Positions 10,311-18,885 of a stretch of 34,912 nucleotides of DNA are shown piece by piece. Position 1 is the stretch's first letter. The number at the start of each line of letters is the position of its first letter. A program made the translations under genes and the position numbers. Source of the DNA: Flavobacteriales bacterium (GTDB lineage: Bacteria > Bacteroidota > Bacteroidia > NS11-12g > UBA955). The notes beneath the pieces are model-generated. The model was not told the origin of the DNA. It worked only from the letters and a program-made list of their open reading frames with translations, and searched no databases. The DNA lies in contig CANIZU010000003.1 in NCBI GenBank assembly GCA_947472115.1, forward strand, positions 1 through 34,912, given 5' to 3'.

Positions 10311-10676
10311 TCATTGGCCATACCCTTTGGATAGTTCTATTCCAAATCCACTCGCTTCAAATCCTTTCTGTAACATTTGTTTCTTTTCGATTTTAAGCCA
10401 TGTGGATTGATGGGCCGGTATTCTAATTTCTTCAATAGAGGCAATGATGTTTCCACCCAATGTTTCCAGTAACTCCATGGACTTTTTAGATTCCACGGTA
10501 ACAATTTTAGACAAGGTTGAATAGTCTATTGAATTCGATATATCATCTGAAATTGACGATGATTCAAATGAAACCCGAACACTAATCAATAATTCCACAC
10601 CGATGATTCTCTCTATTTCGAAAAATCCAATGTTGGAATGCACAAGTTGTTGGTCAATAAAAATGGTTGTTAACAT
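10311..10676 (-). CDS. folB: Dihydroneopterin aldolase (FolB-like)
   Basis: 121 aa; EIERIIGVELLISVRVSFESS...DDISNSIDYSTLSKIVTVESKKSMELLETLGGNIIASI matches the FolB pattern; diverged from the canonical N-terminus. Confidence 0.75.
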   Translation of the reverse strand: MLTTIFIDQQLVHSNIGFFEIERIIGVELLISVRVSFESSSISDDISNSIDYSTLSKIVTVESKKSMELLETLGGNIIASIEEIRIPAHQSTWLKIEKKQMLQKGFEASGFGIELSKGYGQ

Positions 10677-10717
10677 ATTCTTGTCGTAAAAATCCGATGC
10701 AAAGAAAGTAAGTATAT

Positions 10718-10725
10718 TACATTTG
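10718..10725 (+). promoter_or_regulatory. Bacteroidota -7 element TACATTTG upstream of the acyl-CoA dehydrogenase
   Basis: TAnnTTTG exact match, 13 nt before ATG 10739; no clear -33. Confidence 0.45.
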
Positions 10726-10738
10726 TGGCTACAACATT

Positions 10739-11956
10739 ATGAGTGAACACGATATTTCAGATTTACTAGCGGCAAATCAAGGTAAAGACCGCTATGTAGC
10801 CCCCGATTTCTATGGTGTAGATGATTTACTCACTGAAGAGCAAAAGTTGATTCGTGCCTCTGTGAGAGAATACGTGAAGCGCGAATTGAGCCCAATCATC
10901 GAGCATTATGCTCAACTTGCTGAATTTCCTCGACATATCGTAAAGCAACTCGGTGATATTGGCGCCTTTGGACCTCAATTGCCAATAGAATACGGCTGCG
11001 GAGGCATGGATTATACTACCTATGGAATTATTATGCAGGAGCTTGAACGATGCGATAGCGGAGTTCGATCCACTGCTTCAGTGCAAGGTTCTTTGGTGAT
11101 GTATCCCATCTTCAAATTTGGCAGTGAAGCTCAAAAGCATAAATACCTTCCCAAACTCGCTTCCGGCGACTGGTTAGGCTGTTTTGGTTTGACGGAGCCT
11201 GATCATGGTTCAAATCCAGGTGGAATGACGACGAACTTTGTCGACAAAGGCGATCATGTCGTTTTGAATGGAGCAAAAATGTGGATTAGCAATGCGCCAT
11301 TCGCTGATGTTGCCGTAGTTTGGGCGAAAAATGAGGCCGGTGTTATTCATGGAATAATCGTTGAGCGCGGCATGGAAGGGTTTACCACTCCTACCACCCA
11401 CAACAAATGGAGCTTAAGGGCTAGTTGTACAGGTGAATTGGTTTTCGATAACGTTAAAGTGCCAAAGGAGAATATACTTCCGGGTGTTACGGGGTTGAAA
11501 GGCCCATTAACTTGCCTTAACTCAGCTAGATATGGTATTAGTTGGGGTGCCTTGGGTGCAGCGATGGATTGCTACGATACTGCAGTAAGGTACTCTAAGC
11601 AACGCATTCAATTCGGTAAGCCTATCGGCGGTTTTCAGTTGCAGCAAAAGAAATTGGCTGAAATGTTAACCGAAATCACCAAAGCACAATTGCTGGTTTG
11701 GAGATTGGGACAATTGATGGACAAAGGATTGGCCACACCCGCTCAAATATCGATGGCTAAAAGGAACAACGTAGAAATCGCGATGAATGTGGCCAAAGAA
11801 GCACGTCAAATGCTTGGCGGAATGGGCATTACGGGTGAATATCCGATTATGCGACACATGATGAATTTGGAATCCGTGGTGACTTATGAAGGCACACACG
11901 ATATCCATCTGTTGATATTGGGAATGGAAATTACTGGCGAGAACGCTTTTTTATAA
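10739..11956 (+). CDS. Acyl-CoA dehydrogenase, probably glutaryl-CoA dehydrogenase
   Basis: 405 aa; GCFGLTEPDHGSNPGGM, QMLGGMGITGEYPIMRHMMNLESVVTYEGTHDIHLLILGMEITGENAF closely follows the GCDH C-terminal pattern (catalytic Glu in TYEGTHDIH). Confidence 0.9.
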   Translation: MSEHDISDLLAANQGKDRYVAPDFYGVDDLLTEEQKLIRASVREYVKRELSPIIEHYAQLAEFPRHIVKQLGDIGAFGPQLPIEYGCGGMDYTTYGIIMQELERCDSGVRSTASVQGSLVMYPIFKFGSEAQKHKYLPKLASGDWLGCFGLTEPDHGSNPGGMTTNFVDKGDHVVLNGAKMWISNAPFADVAVVWAKNEAGVIHGIIVERGMEGFTTPTTHNKWSLRASCTGELVFDNVKVPKENILPGVTGLKGPLTCLNSARYGISWGALGAAMDCYDTAVRYSKQRIQFGKPIGGFQLQQKKLAEMLTEITKAQLLVWRLGQLMDKGLATPAQISMAKRNNVEIAMNVAKEARQMLGGMGITGEYPIMRHMMNLESVVTYEGTHDIHLLILGMEITGENAFL

Positions 11957-11973
11957 ATTGAACTAGAAATATA

Positions 11974-13374
11974 ATGTATCAGATTAAGTTTGGAACCGAT
12001 GGATGGCGCGAAATTATCGCCGATGAATTTACTGTGGCGAATGTTAGACGTGTAGCCAATGCCACTGCTCTTTGGTTGAATCAAAGTGATTTGCCAAAAA
12101 GTTGCGTCGTGGGTTACGATTGTCGTTTCGGTGGCGAAATGTTTGCAAAAGAAACAGCCAGGCAGCTTGCGGCACAAGGAATAAAAGTAATTGTGTCAAA
12201 GGGTTTTGTTTCTACGCCAATGATTTCCTTGGCCGCAAACCAACTGCATACCGGCGCTGGAATTATCCTTACCGCAAGTCACAATCCTCCAACGTACAAT
12301 GGGTACAAGATTAAAGCGAATTATGGCGGTCCTGCAGTCCCTTCAGAAGTCAGCAAAGTCGAAAATTTGATTTCCCCCTCATTGGTTGCTGCCTGTGATA
12401 CTTTTGAATCGTATTTTAACAATGGAATGATTGAATATGGCGATTTTGAGACCATGTACTATAATCATTGTTTGAGTTCATTTGATATGGATGCCCTCTC
12501 TTCAATTTCGTCGGGATTGGTTTACGACGCTATGTATGGTGCCGGACTTTCGATTGTAAAAAGATTGTTACCAGATGCAACCATTTTGCACGGAAACTAT
12601 AATCCAGGGTTCGATGGACGTGCGCCTGAACCAATCTTGAAAAATCTGCCAGAAATTGGACCTCTCATTAATTCAAGCCCCTCCTATTTATGTGGATTGG
12701 CTACCGATGGTGATGCCGACCGTATTGGGTGGTTTGATGAAAAAGGGAACTTTATCGACTCACACCATTTGATATTGCTATTGATTGAATACCTAACCAC
12801 ATTTAAAGGTTATTCTGGCAAAGTAGTTAAGAGTTTCTCTGTAAGTGATAAAATCCAAAAGTTGTGTGAACTCAAAGGATTGGAGTCGATTACCACAAAA
12901 ATTGGATTCAAATACATTTGTGAGTACATGGTTACCGAAGATGTGTTGATAGGTGCTGAAGAAAGTGGAGGTATAGCAATCAAAGGACACATTCCAGAAC
13001 GCGATGGCGTTTGGATGGGTTTGGTCTTGATGGAATACATGGCAAAAACTGGTAAGTCAGTATCAGAGTTGATCCAAGACATGTATGCCAAAGTAGGTTC
13101 TTTTGCTGTTGAGCGTTACGATTTGCACTTAACCAATGAATTGAAAGAAAGTATTATAGTCAAATGTAAATCAAGAAGTTATGATTCATTCGGTCCTTAT
13201 AAAGTCGTTGATGTAGAGGATGTAGATGGATATAAATTCCGACTTGACAATGGATCATGGGTTATGATACGTCCAAGTGGTACTGAACCTGTTTTGAGGG
13301 TGTATTCAGAATCCACGGATTCCGCTTCGTCGTTCGCAATTCTTGATGCCACCAAGGCTTCAATATTGGGATAA
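11974..13374 (+). CDS. Phosphoglucomutase/phosphomannomutase family protein
   Basis: 466 aa; active-site GIILTASHNPPTYNGYKIK, metal loop DGDADRIG, sugar-binding EESGG and phosphate-binding RPSGTEPVLRVY. Confidence 0.94.
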   Translation: MYQIKFGTDGWREIIADEFTVANVRRVANATALWLNQSDLPKSCVVGYDCRFGGEMFAKETARQLAAQGIKVIVSKGFVSTPMISLAANQLHTGAGIILTASHNPPTYNGYKIKANYGGPAVPSEVSKVENLISPSLVAACDTFESYFNNGMIEYGDFETMYYNHCLSSFDMDALSSISSGLVYDAMYGAGLSIVKRLLPDATILHGNYNPGFDGRAPEPILKNLPEIGPLINSSPSYLCGLATDGDADRIGWFDEKGNFIDSHHLILLLIEYLTTFKGYSGKVVKSFSVSDKIQKLCELKGLESITTKIGFKYICEYMVTEDVLIGAEESGGIAIKGHIPERDGVWMGLVLMEYMAKTGKSVSELIQDMYAKVGSFAVERYDLHLTNELKESIIVKCKSRSYDSFGPYKVVDVEDVDGYKFRLDNGSWVMIRPSGTEPVLRVYSESTDSASSFAILDATKASILG

Positions 13375-13383
13375 TTAACTACC

Positions 13384-14226
13384 ATGACAGAGAATAAGCC
13401 ACTTCAAGTCAATATTCGAGATGTTATCGCATCAAAGAATCCCAAGATTTTGAAATGGATACCTGGTTTTTTCATCAATTGGTTTGAGCGTTTTGTTCAT
13501 CAGAAAGAGTTAAACGCAATCATGCGCAATCATCACAACGAGGTTGGGATTGAATTTGCAACAAGTGTAGTGAAAGAGTTGGGTGCAAAAGTCAATGTAG
13601 TTAACATCGAAAATATCCCTACCACAGGCAAGTGTGTTTTGGTCGCAAATCACCCAATGGCTGGTTTGGATTCGCTATGTTTATTCAGTTCCGTAGGCCA
13701 AGTTAGAAGTGATATAATGCTTATTGCCAATGATGTACTATCAAACATACCCCCATTCAGTCGTCATTTTGTTCCGGTGAATAAATTAGGTAAATCACCT
13801 AAAGAATCATTGATTCGCATTGACAATGCATATGGAGCAGGTGGTATGATGATGGTTTTCCCGGCGGGCCTTTGCTCTAGAAAAATCAATGGGAAAATTG
13901 TAGACTTGGAATGGCAAAAGAGTTTTTTGATGAAAGCCATTCAGTATGATCTGCAAATTATTCCTGTTCATATCAATGGCGCCAATTCAAATCGCTTTTA
14001 TCGAATCGCAAATTGGAGGAAATTTCTTGGAATCAAATTCAATATTGAAATGATGACGTTGGCAGATGAATTGTTCAAGCAAAAGGACAAGGAATTGACA
14101 ATTACGATTGGCAAGCCTTTCTCACCTTCAATTTTCAAGAAGCAAAATGCCATGGACGATGCGCAAAGAATTAAAGCGCATGTGTACGAATTGTCTCGGA
14201 ATCCATCCGCGATCTTCTCTAGTTGA
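13384..14226 (+). CDS. Lysophospholipid-type acyltransferase (GlsA-like candidate)
   Basis: 280 aa; VLVANHPMAGLDSL (NHPxxGLD active-site box), FPAGLCSRKINGKIVDLEWQKSFLMKAI; followed directly by an OlsB/GlsB-like GNAT. Confidence 0.8.
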   Translation: MTENKPLQVNIRDVIASKNPKILKWIPGFFINWFERFVHQKELNAIMRNHHNEVGIEFATSVVKELGAKVNVVNIENIPTTGKCVLVANHPMAGLDSLCLFSSVGQVRSDIMLIANDVLSNIPPFSRHFVPVNKLGKSPKESLIRIDNAYGAGGMMMVFPAGLCSRKINGKIVDLEWQKSFLMKAIQYDLQIIPVHINGANSNRFYRIANWRKFLGIKFNIEMMTLADELFKQKDKELTITIGKPFSPSIFKKQNAMDDAQRIKAHVYELSRNPSAIFSS

Positions 14227-14277
14227 TAGAAACAATCTCAATAAATTGATTATTTTTACGGCTTTAGTGACAACAAA

Positions 14278-15222
14278 ATGATAGAAAATTTGATTGAACC
14301 CATACCTACAGCTCAGTTAATAAAGGAGCTTACTAGGGATATTTATATAAGGCCTACGAATAATGCGTCCAATGAAATTTATATTTTCAAAGGAGATGAA
14401 AAGCCCCATTTGATGGCAGAAGTGGGTCGCTTGCGCGAATTGACATTTAGAGCTGCTGGTGGCGGGACGGGAAAATCAATTGATATTGATCAATTCGATT
14501 CAGGACCTTGCAGTTATAGTCAGTTAATAGTTTGGGATCCTATTGAAAAACAATTGGTTGGAGGCTATCGATTTGTTATGGTGCCAGAAACCAAAGATTC
14601 TCAAGGACATTTTATTTTATCAACCTCTGAGATTTTTAATTATTCTGAACTATTGAAAGAAAAATACTTCCCATTTGCGATAGAACTAGGTAGAAGCTTT
14701 GTTCAACCCGAATACCAGCCTAGCTTGGGAAGTCGCAAGGGCCTATTTAGTTTAGATAATTTGTGGGATGGTTTGGGCGCGATGGTGGTTATGAATACTG
14801 AATATAAGTATTTCTTTGGAAAAATCACGATGTATACTGACTTCAACAAAGAAGCGCGCGACTTGATTTTGAGTTTTATGGATCATTATTTCCCTGATAC
14901 AGAGAACTTAGTAAGTATCCCATCTCCAATTCTTAGAGAATTTGATTGTATTGAGTTTTTAAATGATTTACAAGGATTAGAATTTAAGGAAGGGCATAAA
15001 TTACTGAATTTAAAAGTTCGTGAATTAGGCGAAAACATCCCTCCACTATTCAATAGCTACATGAATTTAAGTCCAACTATGAGAACTTTTGGGACAGCAA
15101 TCAATCACCACTTCGGCGATGTTGAGGAAACGGGTATTATGGTTACAATTGCTGACATATACGATCAAAAGAAAGATCGACATGTGAATTCTTACATAGA
15201 ATACTTGAAGTCATTGACTTAA
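14278..15222 (+). CDS. GNAT-type N-acyltransferase of the OlsB/GlsB (hemolysin-like) family
   Basis: 314 aa; VGRLRELTFRAAGGGTGKSIDIDQFDSGPCSYSQLIVWDPIEKQLVGGYRFV...FAIELGRSFVQPEYQP, typical of the ornithine/glycine-lipid N-acyltransferase family. Confidence 0.82.
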   Translation: MIENLIEPIPTAQLIKELTRDIYIRPTNNASNEIYIFKGDEKPHLMAEVGRLRELTFRAAGGGTGKSIDIDQFDSGPCSYSQLIVWDPIEKQLVGGYRFVMVPETKDSQGHFILSTSEIFNYSELLKEKYFPFAIELGRSFVQPEYQPSLGSRKGLFSLDNLWDGLGAMVVMNTEYKYFFGKITMYTDFNKEARDLILSFMDHYFPDTENLVSIPSPILREFDCIEFLNDLQGLEFKEGHKLLNLKVRELGENIPPLFNSYMNLSPTMRTFGTAINHHFGDVEETGIMVTIADIYDQKKDRHVNSYIEYLKSLT

Positions 15223-15288
15223 TTCCACTGTTGGAGTGTTAAAAAAGAACTCGGGATCTTTGTTTTTCAGAGCGCAATAAAGTGGCAA

Positions 15289-17616
15289 TTACTTTACAAA
15301 CTTTCCCGACATTTGGGTGATGCCTTGAAGATCTTCAATTTTTATTATGTATACCCCTGATGTAAAGTCTGAAATGTCTATTTTTTCTTTTTCAATCGTC
15401 AATTTTTTATTATACATGATTTGACCATTGCAGTTATATATCGAAATCATATCAGCGCTTGGATTTTTGATGTTTGATACAACGAGCTGTTGATCCCCAT
15501 TTACAAAATAAACCCACCCTTGATTCAATTGCTGCTTGGGAATATTGGCGTATTGGTCAATAATTTTCAATGTCTCAAACGCATCCACTTTGCCATAACC
15601 GCTATTTCCATTAGAATCGTTCGTGGTGAATTGGTCCTTTCTGGCAGTAAGTCGCCATAGATTTCTGATTTCTAACGGTGTAAGCCATTCGTTGGCTTGT
15701 AAATAAAGCGCTACGATTCCAGTTGTATGAGGCGCGGCCATCGACGTTCCTGAAAACATCGCCCAGTAAACATCGTTTCCATTGTACTGCGTTTTGTACA
15801 TCAATTCATTGTTCAACCAACCTGGAACCTGTCTGCGATGCAATGCTGATGTTATACTTTGGCCAGGGGCAATAATATCGGGCTTGATTCTACCATTTGG
15901 GTGTGTCAAACTCTTTGGCATAGGTCCTCTACTACTAAATCCAGCAATATCCCCTACTATATTCCACGGCTGATTAAAGTACTCGCCTTTATAATTAGTC
16001 CATTCGTTTCTGTTTATATAAGCCCCAGCTGTCAACGTATGCGTTCCTGATCCCCCGTTTTCCCCTACCGATCCTTCCGGAGTACCCTCTATGAATTTCT
16101 TACCAAAACTCTGAGCTTTATGACCTTTCCAAAAATGACCTGATGTCCAGCGGTATGCTTGTCCAGAATTCCAAGCATTGAATTCCCCGCTGCTAGTCAC
16201 ACCCAATCTGATATAGCCATTGTAAGGCCTATTGTGTTCTGCAATCACCAAGAAATTGGACTTTCCGTTGAATGGATAGTTCTGCTCCGTGATGACAATA
16301 CTGAGCGTGTCTTTTCCTTTGACATAAATCGATTTGTAAGCTCCACAATTCACACAATCACCTGCCAAATTCCAAGGAGTGCTGATAATTGTATTGCCAA
16401 AAGTATCGACCAGGTTTAGCTGAATTTTTAACTTATCACCGGTGCCATTGGCAATCCCGCCCCAAATATCCATGTAAATATTTTCATGGGGATAGTCTTT
16501 ACGATTGTTATCAACCGCCAATGTGTATGCTGTATCGCCATTCAAAGTTTGATGCACATGCATTTGATTTCTACCATCATTGCCAGCAGCACCTACTATG
16601 ATTCTACCTGGCCCAGTAATCGCTTTCACGGATCGATCGAAAAGTGAAGTGCCATCATGAGGGCCAGTATGCATTCCCCAGCTCAAATTGCAAACACTAG
16701 GCTTGTTATGAATTTCGGCGTATTTAAAGACATAATTATATCCGTCAATGATGGTTGGGTTTGCGACAACATAATCGCCCAAACCACTTCCCCCGAGAGT
16801 ATCATTGGCATATTTAATTCCTACCATCACGATATCTGATTGTGGCGCCATTCCCCGATAACTCAAATTGGGAGAACCCAACCCAGAACCAGCGGCGATG
16901 CCAGCAACATGAGTGCCGTGTGCCCCATCATCGTCGACGGCTGAAGCAATGCTCAATGAATCTGAATACTCAGTACCGTAGCTAAATAATGAAGGTGCAC
17001 TCCCAGACTTCTGTTGATTCCAAAACCGTTGAATTCTATACGTTTTTCCGTCGGGGCTATAAAAAGTAGGATGATCTGTCTGAAAACCGATGTCAACGAT
17101 CCCAACAACAACACCATTTCCAGTATAGTTCTGTGACAAACCATTGGTGATGCCATCTTCGGCTTTGTCGACCCTGCTATGAATCCTAGCAGTATCGTTT
17201 AACGGTTTGGGGCTATTTAATTTTGATGAGACGTCTAAATAAATCAATCCAGGATGCTCGATGATTTGATTCCAACTTTCGGAGGTGAATACAAGATGAG
17301 CAATCCGATAATTCGCGTTTTCTGGATCGATGAAACTACTTTTTATCAAATCAGCATTATCAGCGATAAAAGATTCTCTAACAAGGACTTGGGCGTGATA
17401 TGATCCGTCAAATTTGGGAATTAATTGATTTCTCAACTCGGGATTGGTGAATATTTGTGCGGTTGGACTCAGGATTTGATTGAGTCGAGATGTGGGAACT
17501 GTCAACATCGAGTTTACTAAAGAAATTTCTCTATTACGCTGATTAGATTCAGATTGGGCTGTCACTTGAACAATTGTGCCTACATTTAAAACAATGAGTA
17601 GAAATTTCAGCTTCAT
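15289..17616 (-). CDS. Secreted S8 (subtilisin-like) serine protease with C-terminal T9SS sorting domain
   Basis: Catalytic D in GVVVGIVDIGFQTDHP, H in DDDGAHGTHVAGIAAG, S in FSGTSMAAPHTTGIVALY; C-terminus ISIYNCNGQIMYNKKLTIEKEKIDISDFTSGVYIIKIEDLQGITQMSGKFVK is T9SS type A-like. The ORF-track start at 17631 is a TTG; signal peptide MKLKFLLIVLNVGTIVQVTAQ favours ATG 17616 (ATG 17625 is an alternative). Confidence 0.92.
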   Translation of the reverse strand: MKLKFLLIVLNVGTIVQVTAQSESNQRNREISLVNSMLTVPTSRLNQILSPTAQIFTNPELRNQLIPKFDGSYHAQVLVRESFIADNADLIKSSFIDPENANYRIAHLVFTSESWNQIIEHPGLIYLDVSSKLNSPKPLNDTARIHSRVDKAEDGITNGLSQNYTGNGVVVGIVDIGFQTDHPTFYSPDGKTYRIQRFWNQQKSGSAPSLFSYGTEYSDSLSIASAVDDDGAHGTHVAGIAAGSGLGSPNLSYRGMAPQSDIVMVGIKYANDTLGGSGLGDYVVANPTIIDGYNYVFKYAEIHNKPSVCNLSWGMHTGPHDGTSLFDRSVKAITGPGRIIVGAAGNDGRNQMHVHQTLNGDTAYTLAVDNNRKDYPHENIYMDIWGGIANGTGDKLKIQLNLVDTFGNTIISTPWNLAGDCVNCGAYKSIYVKGKDTLSIVITEQNYPFNGKSNFLVIAEHNRPYNGYIRLGVTSSGEFNAWNSGQAYRWTSGHFWKGHKAQSFGKKFIEGTPEGSVGENGGSGTHTLTAGAYINRNEWTNYKGEYFNQPWNIVGDIAGFSSRGPMPKSLTHPNGRIKPDIIAPGQSITSALHRRQVPGWLNNELMYKTQYNGNDVYWAMFSGTSMAAPHTTGIVALYLQANEWLTPLEIRNLWRLTARKDQFTTNDSNGNSGYGKVDAFETLKIIDQYANIPKQQLNQGWVYFVNGDQQLVVSNIKNPSADMISIYNCNGQIMYNKKLTIEKEKIDISDFTSGVYIIKIEDLQGITQMSGKFVK

Positions 17617-17628
17617 TTTCTGCATAAA

Positions 17629-17636
17629 CAAAGGTA
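17629..17636 (-). promoter_or_regulatory. Bacteroidota -7 element TACCTTTG for the S8 protease
   Basis: Exact TAnnTTTG on the reverse strand, 12 nt before ATG 17616. Confidence 0.45.
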
Positions 17637-17649
17637 ACGAGATAGATTA

Positions 17650-17657
17650 TAACTTTG
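17650..17657 (+). promoter_or_regulatory. Bacteroidota -7 element TAACTTTG for the TcdA-like gene
   Basis: Exact TAnnTTTG, 4 nt before ATG 17662. Confidence 0.45.
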
Positions 17658-17661
17658 TGGA

Positions 17662-18378
17662 ATGGATTTATCGTGGTTAGAGCGCACAGAGCTCATCATT
17701 GGCAAAGAATCGTTGGAGAAATTGGCGAATAGTAAAGTACTAATTGTAGGACTTGGGGGCGTTGGAAGTTTTGCGGCAGAATTTATTGCAAGAGCTGGAA
17801 TTGGTGATTTAACAATCATCGATGGTGATATTGTGGATGTTACCAATAAGAACCGACAGTTGCCGGCGTTAACAAGTACCATAGGGATGAAAAAGGCAGA
17901 TTTGATGGCCGCCAGAATTAAAGACATCAATCCTGGAGTGAAACTAAAGGTGATAGACACTTTTCAACGCCCTGAGCATACAGAAGAATTGGTATCATCG
18001 GAAAAATATGATTATGTTATGGATTGCATTGATTCTGTTACACCAAAGGTTTTTTTGATAAAAACATGTATTGAAAAAGGTCAACGATTGATTTCTAGTA
18101 TGGGTGCCGGAGGCAAAATGGATGCATCGTCGGTTATGGTGGCGGACATCGCAGAGACTTTTAACGACCCTTTCGCAAGGTTGGTTAGAAAAAGATTACA
18201 TAAGTATGGCATATATAAGGGCTTCAAATCTGTGTTCAATACAGAATTGGTGCACAGGGACTCGCTTAAGCTCACTGATGGTAGTAATTTCAAAAGGTCG
18301 TTTTATGGCACAATTTCCTATATGCCGGCCCTTTTTGGTTTGAGAATGGCAGCGGAAGTGATAGAAGACTTGATTTGA
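17662..18378 (+). CDS. tcdA: tRNA threonylcarbamoyladenosine dehydratase-like (ThiF/HesA E1 superfamily)
   Basis: 238 aa; nucleotide-binding VLIVGLGGVGSFAAEFIARAGIGDLTIIDGDIVDVTNKNRQLPAL...GMKKADLM; YDYVMDCIDSVTPKVFLIKTC; RRSFYGTISYMPALFGL-type C-terminus (here KRSFYGTISYMPALFGL). Confidence 0.88.
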   Translation: MDLSWLERTELIIGKESLEKLANSKVLIVGLGGVGSFAAEFIARAGIGDLTIIDGDIVDVTNKNRQLPALTSTIGMKKADLMAARIKDINPGVKLKVIDTFQRPEHTEELVSSEKYDYVMDCIDSVTPKVFLIKTCIEKGQRLISSMGAGGKMDASSVMVADIAETFNDPFARLVRKRLHKYGIYKGFKSVFNTELVHRDSLKLTDGSNFKRSFYGTISYMPALFGLRMAAEVIEDLI

Positions 18379-18381
18379 TTT

Positions 18382-18412
18382 TTTGAGAATTCAAATCGCG
18401 GACATATATTTG
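18382..18412 (+). promoter_or_regulatory. Bacteroidota promoter TTTG-N19-TATATTTG upstream of the lipocalin-like lipoprotein
   Basis: TTTG at 18382-18385 and TATATTTG at 18405-18412; 5 nt to ATG 18418. Confidence 0.6.
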
Positions 18413-18417
18413 GAAAC

Positions 18418-18885
18418 ATGATTATGAAAAAAGCACTCTTAACATTATCGGCTGCGGCTTTATTGTTTATTACAGGATGTGATCCTGGTTCAAAGTCAAA
18501 TAGCAATGCTATTGACATCAGCGGAAAGACAAAACAGGAAGTATTTATGCTTCATTCGTGGGAGTTGAGCTCTTGGTTAGATAGTTCATCTCAGGATCAA
18601 ATTGAGAATATTGAAGCTTGTGCGAAAGATGATTTTTATACATTTAACAGCACATCGCAAGTCCAAGTAAACCGCAATACGATTAAATGTACTGCCGGAG
18701 AAGCGAATGATGTATTTCCTTGGAGTATGACCGACCCCAATTCAACTAAGGTTACAATGTTTACTTACACTTGGGACATTGCCTCAATGACGGGTGAGCA
18801 GGTTGTTTTACGTCGTAAATACTTATTCAATATCGGAGGAACTACAGTGGATATGTTCTCTAAGGTGGTAATGAAAAAGCACTAA
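18418..18885 (+). CDS. Lipocalin-like lipoprotein
   Basis: Signal peptide/lipobox ALLFITGC; HSWELSSW...ACAKDDFYTFNSTSQVQVNRNTIKCTAGEA resembles Bacteroidota lipocalin-like domain proteins. Start may be ATG 18418 or ATG 18424. Confidence 0.7.
   Translation: MIMKKALLTLSAAALLFITGCDPGSKSNSNAIDISGKTKQEVFMLHSWELSSWLDSSSQDQIENIEACAKDDFYTFNSTSQVQVNRNTIKCTAGEANDVFPWSMTDPNSTKVTMFTYTWDIASMTGEQVVLRRKYLFNIGGTTVDMFSKVVMKKH

Noticed and set aside
17613-17960. 115-aa minus-strand ORF overlapping tcdA and the S8 protease start
   Set aside because: Antisense to the conserved ThiF nucleotide-binding motif; no independent support.
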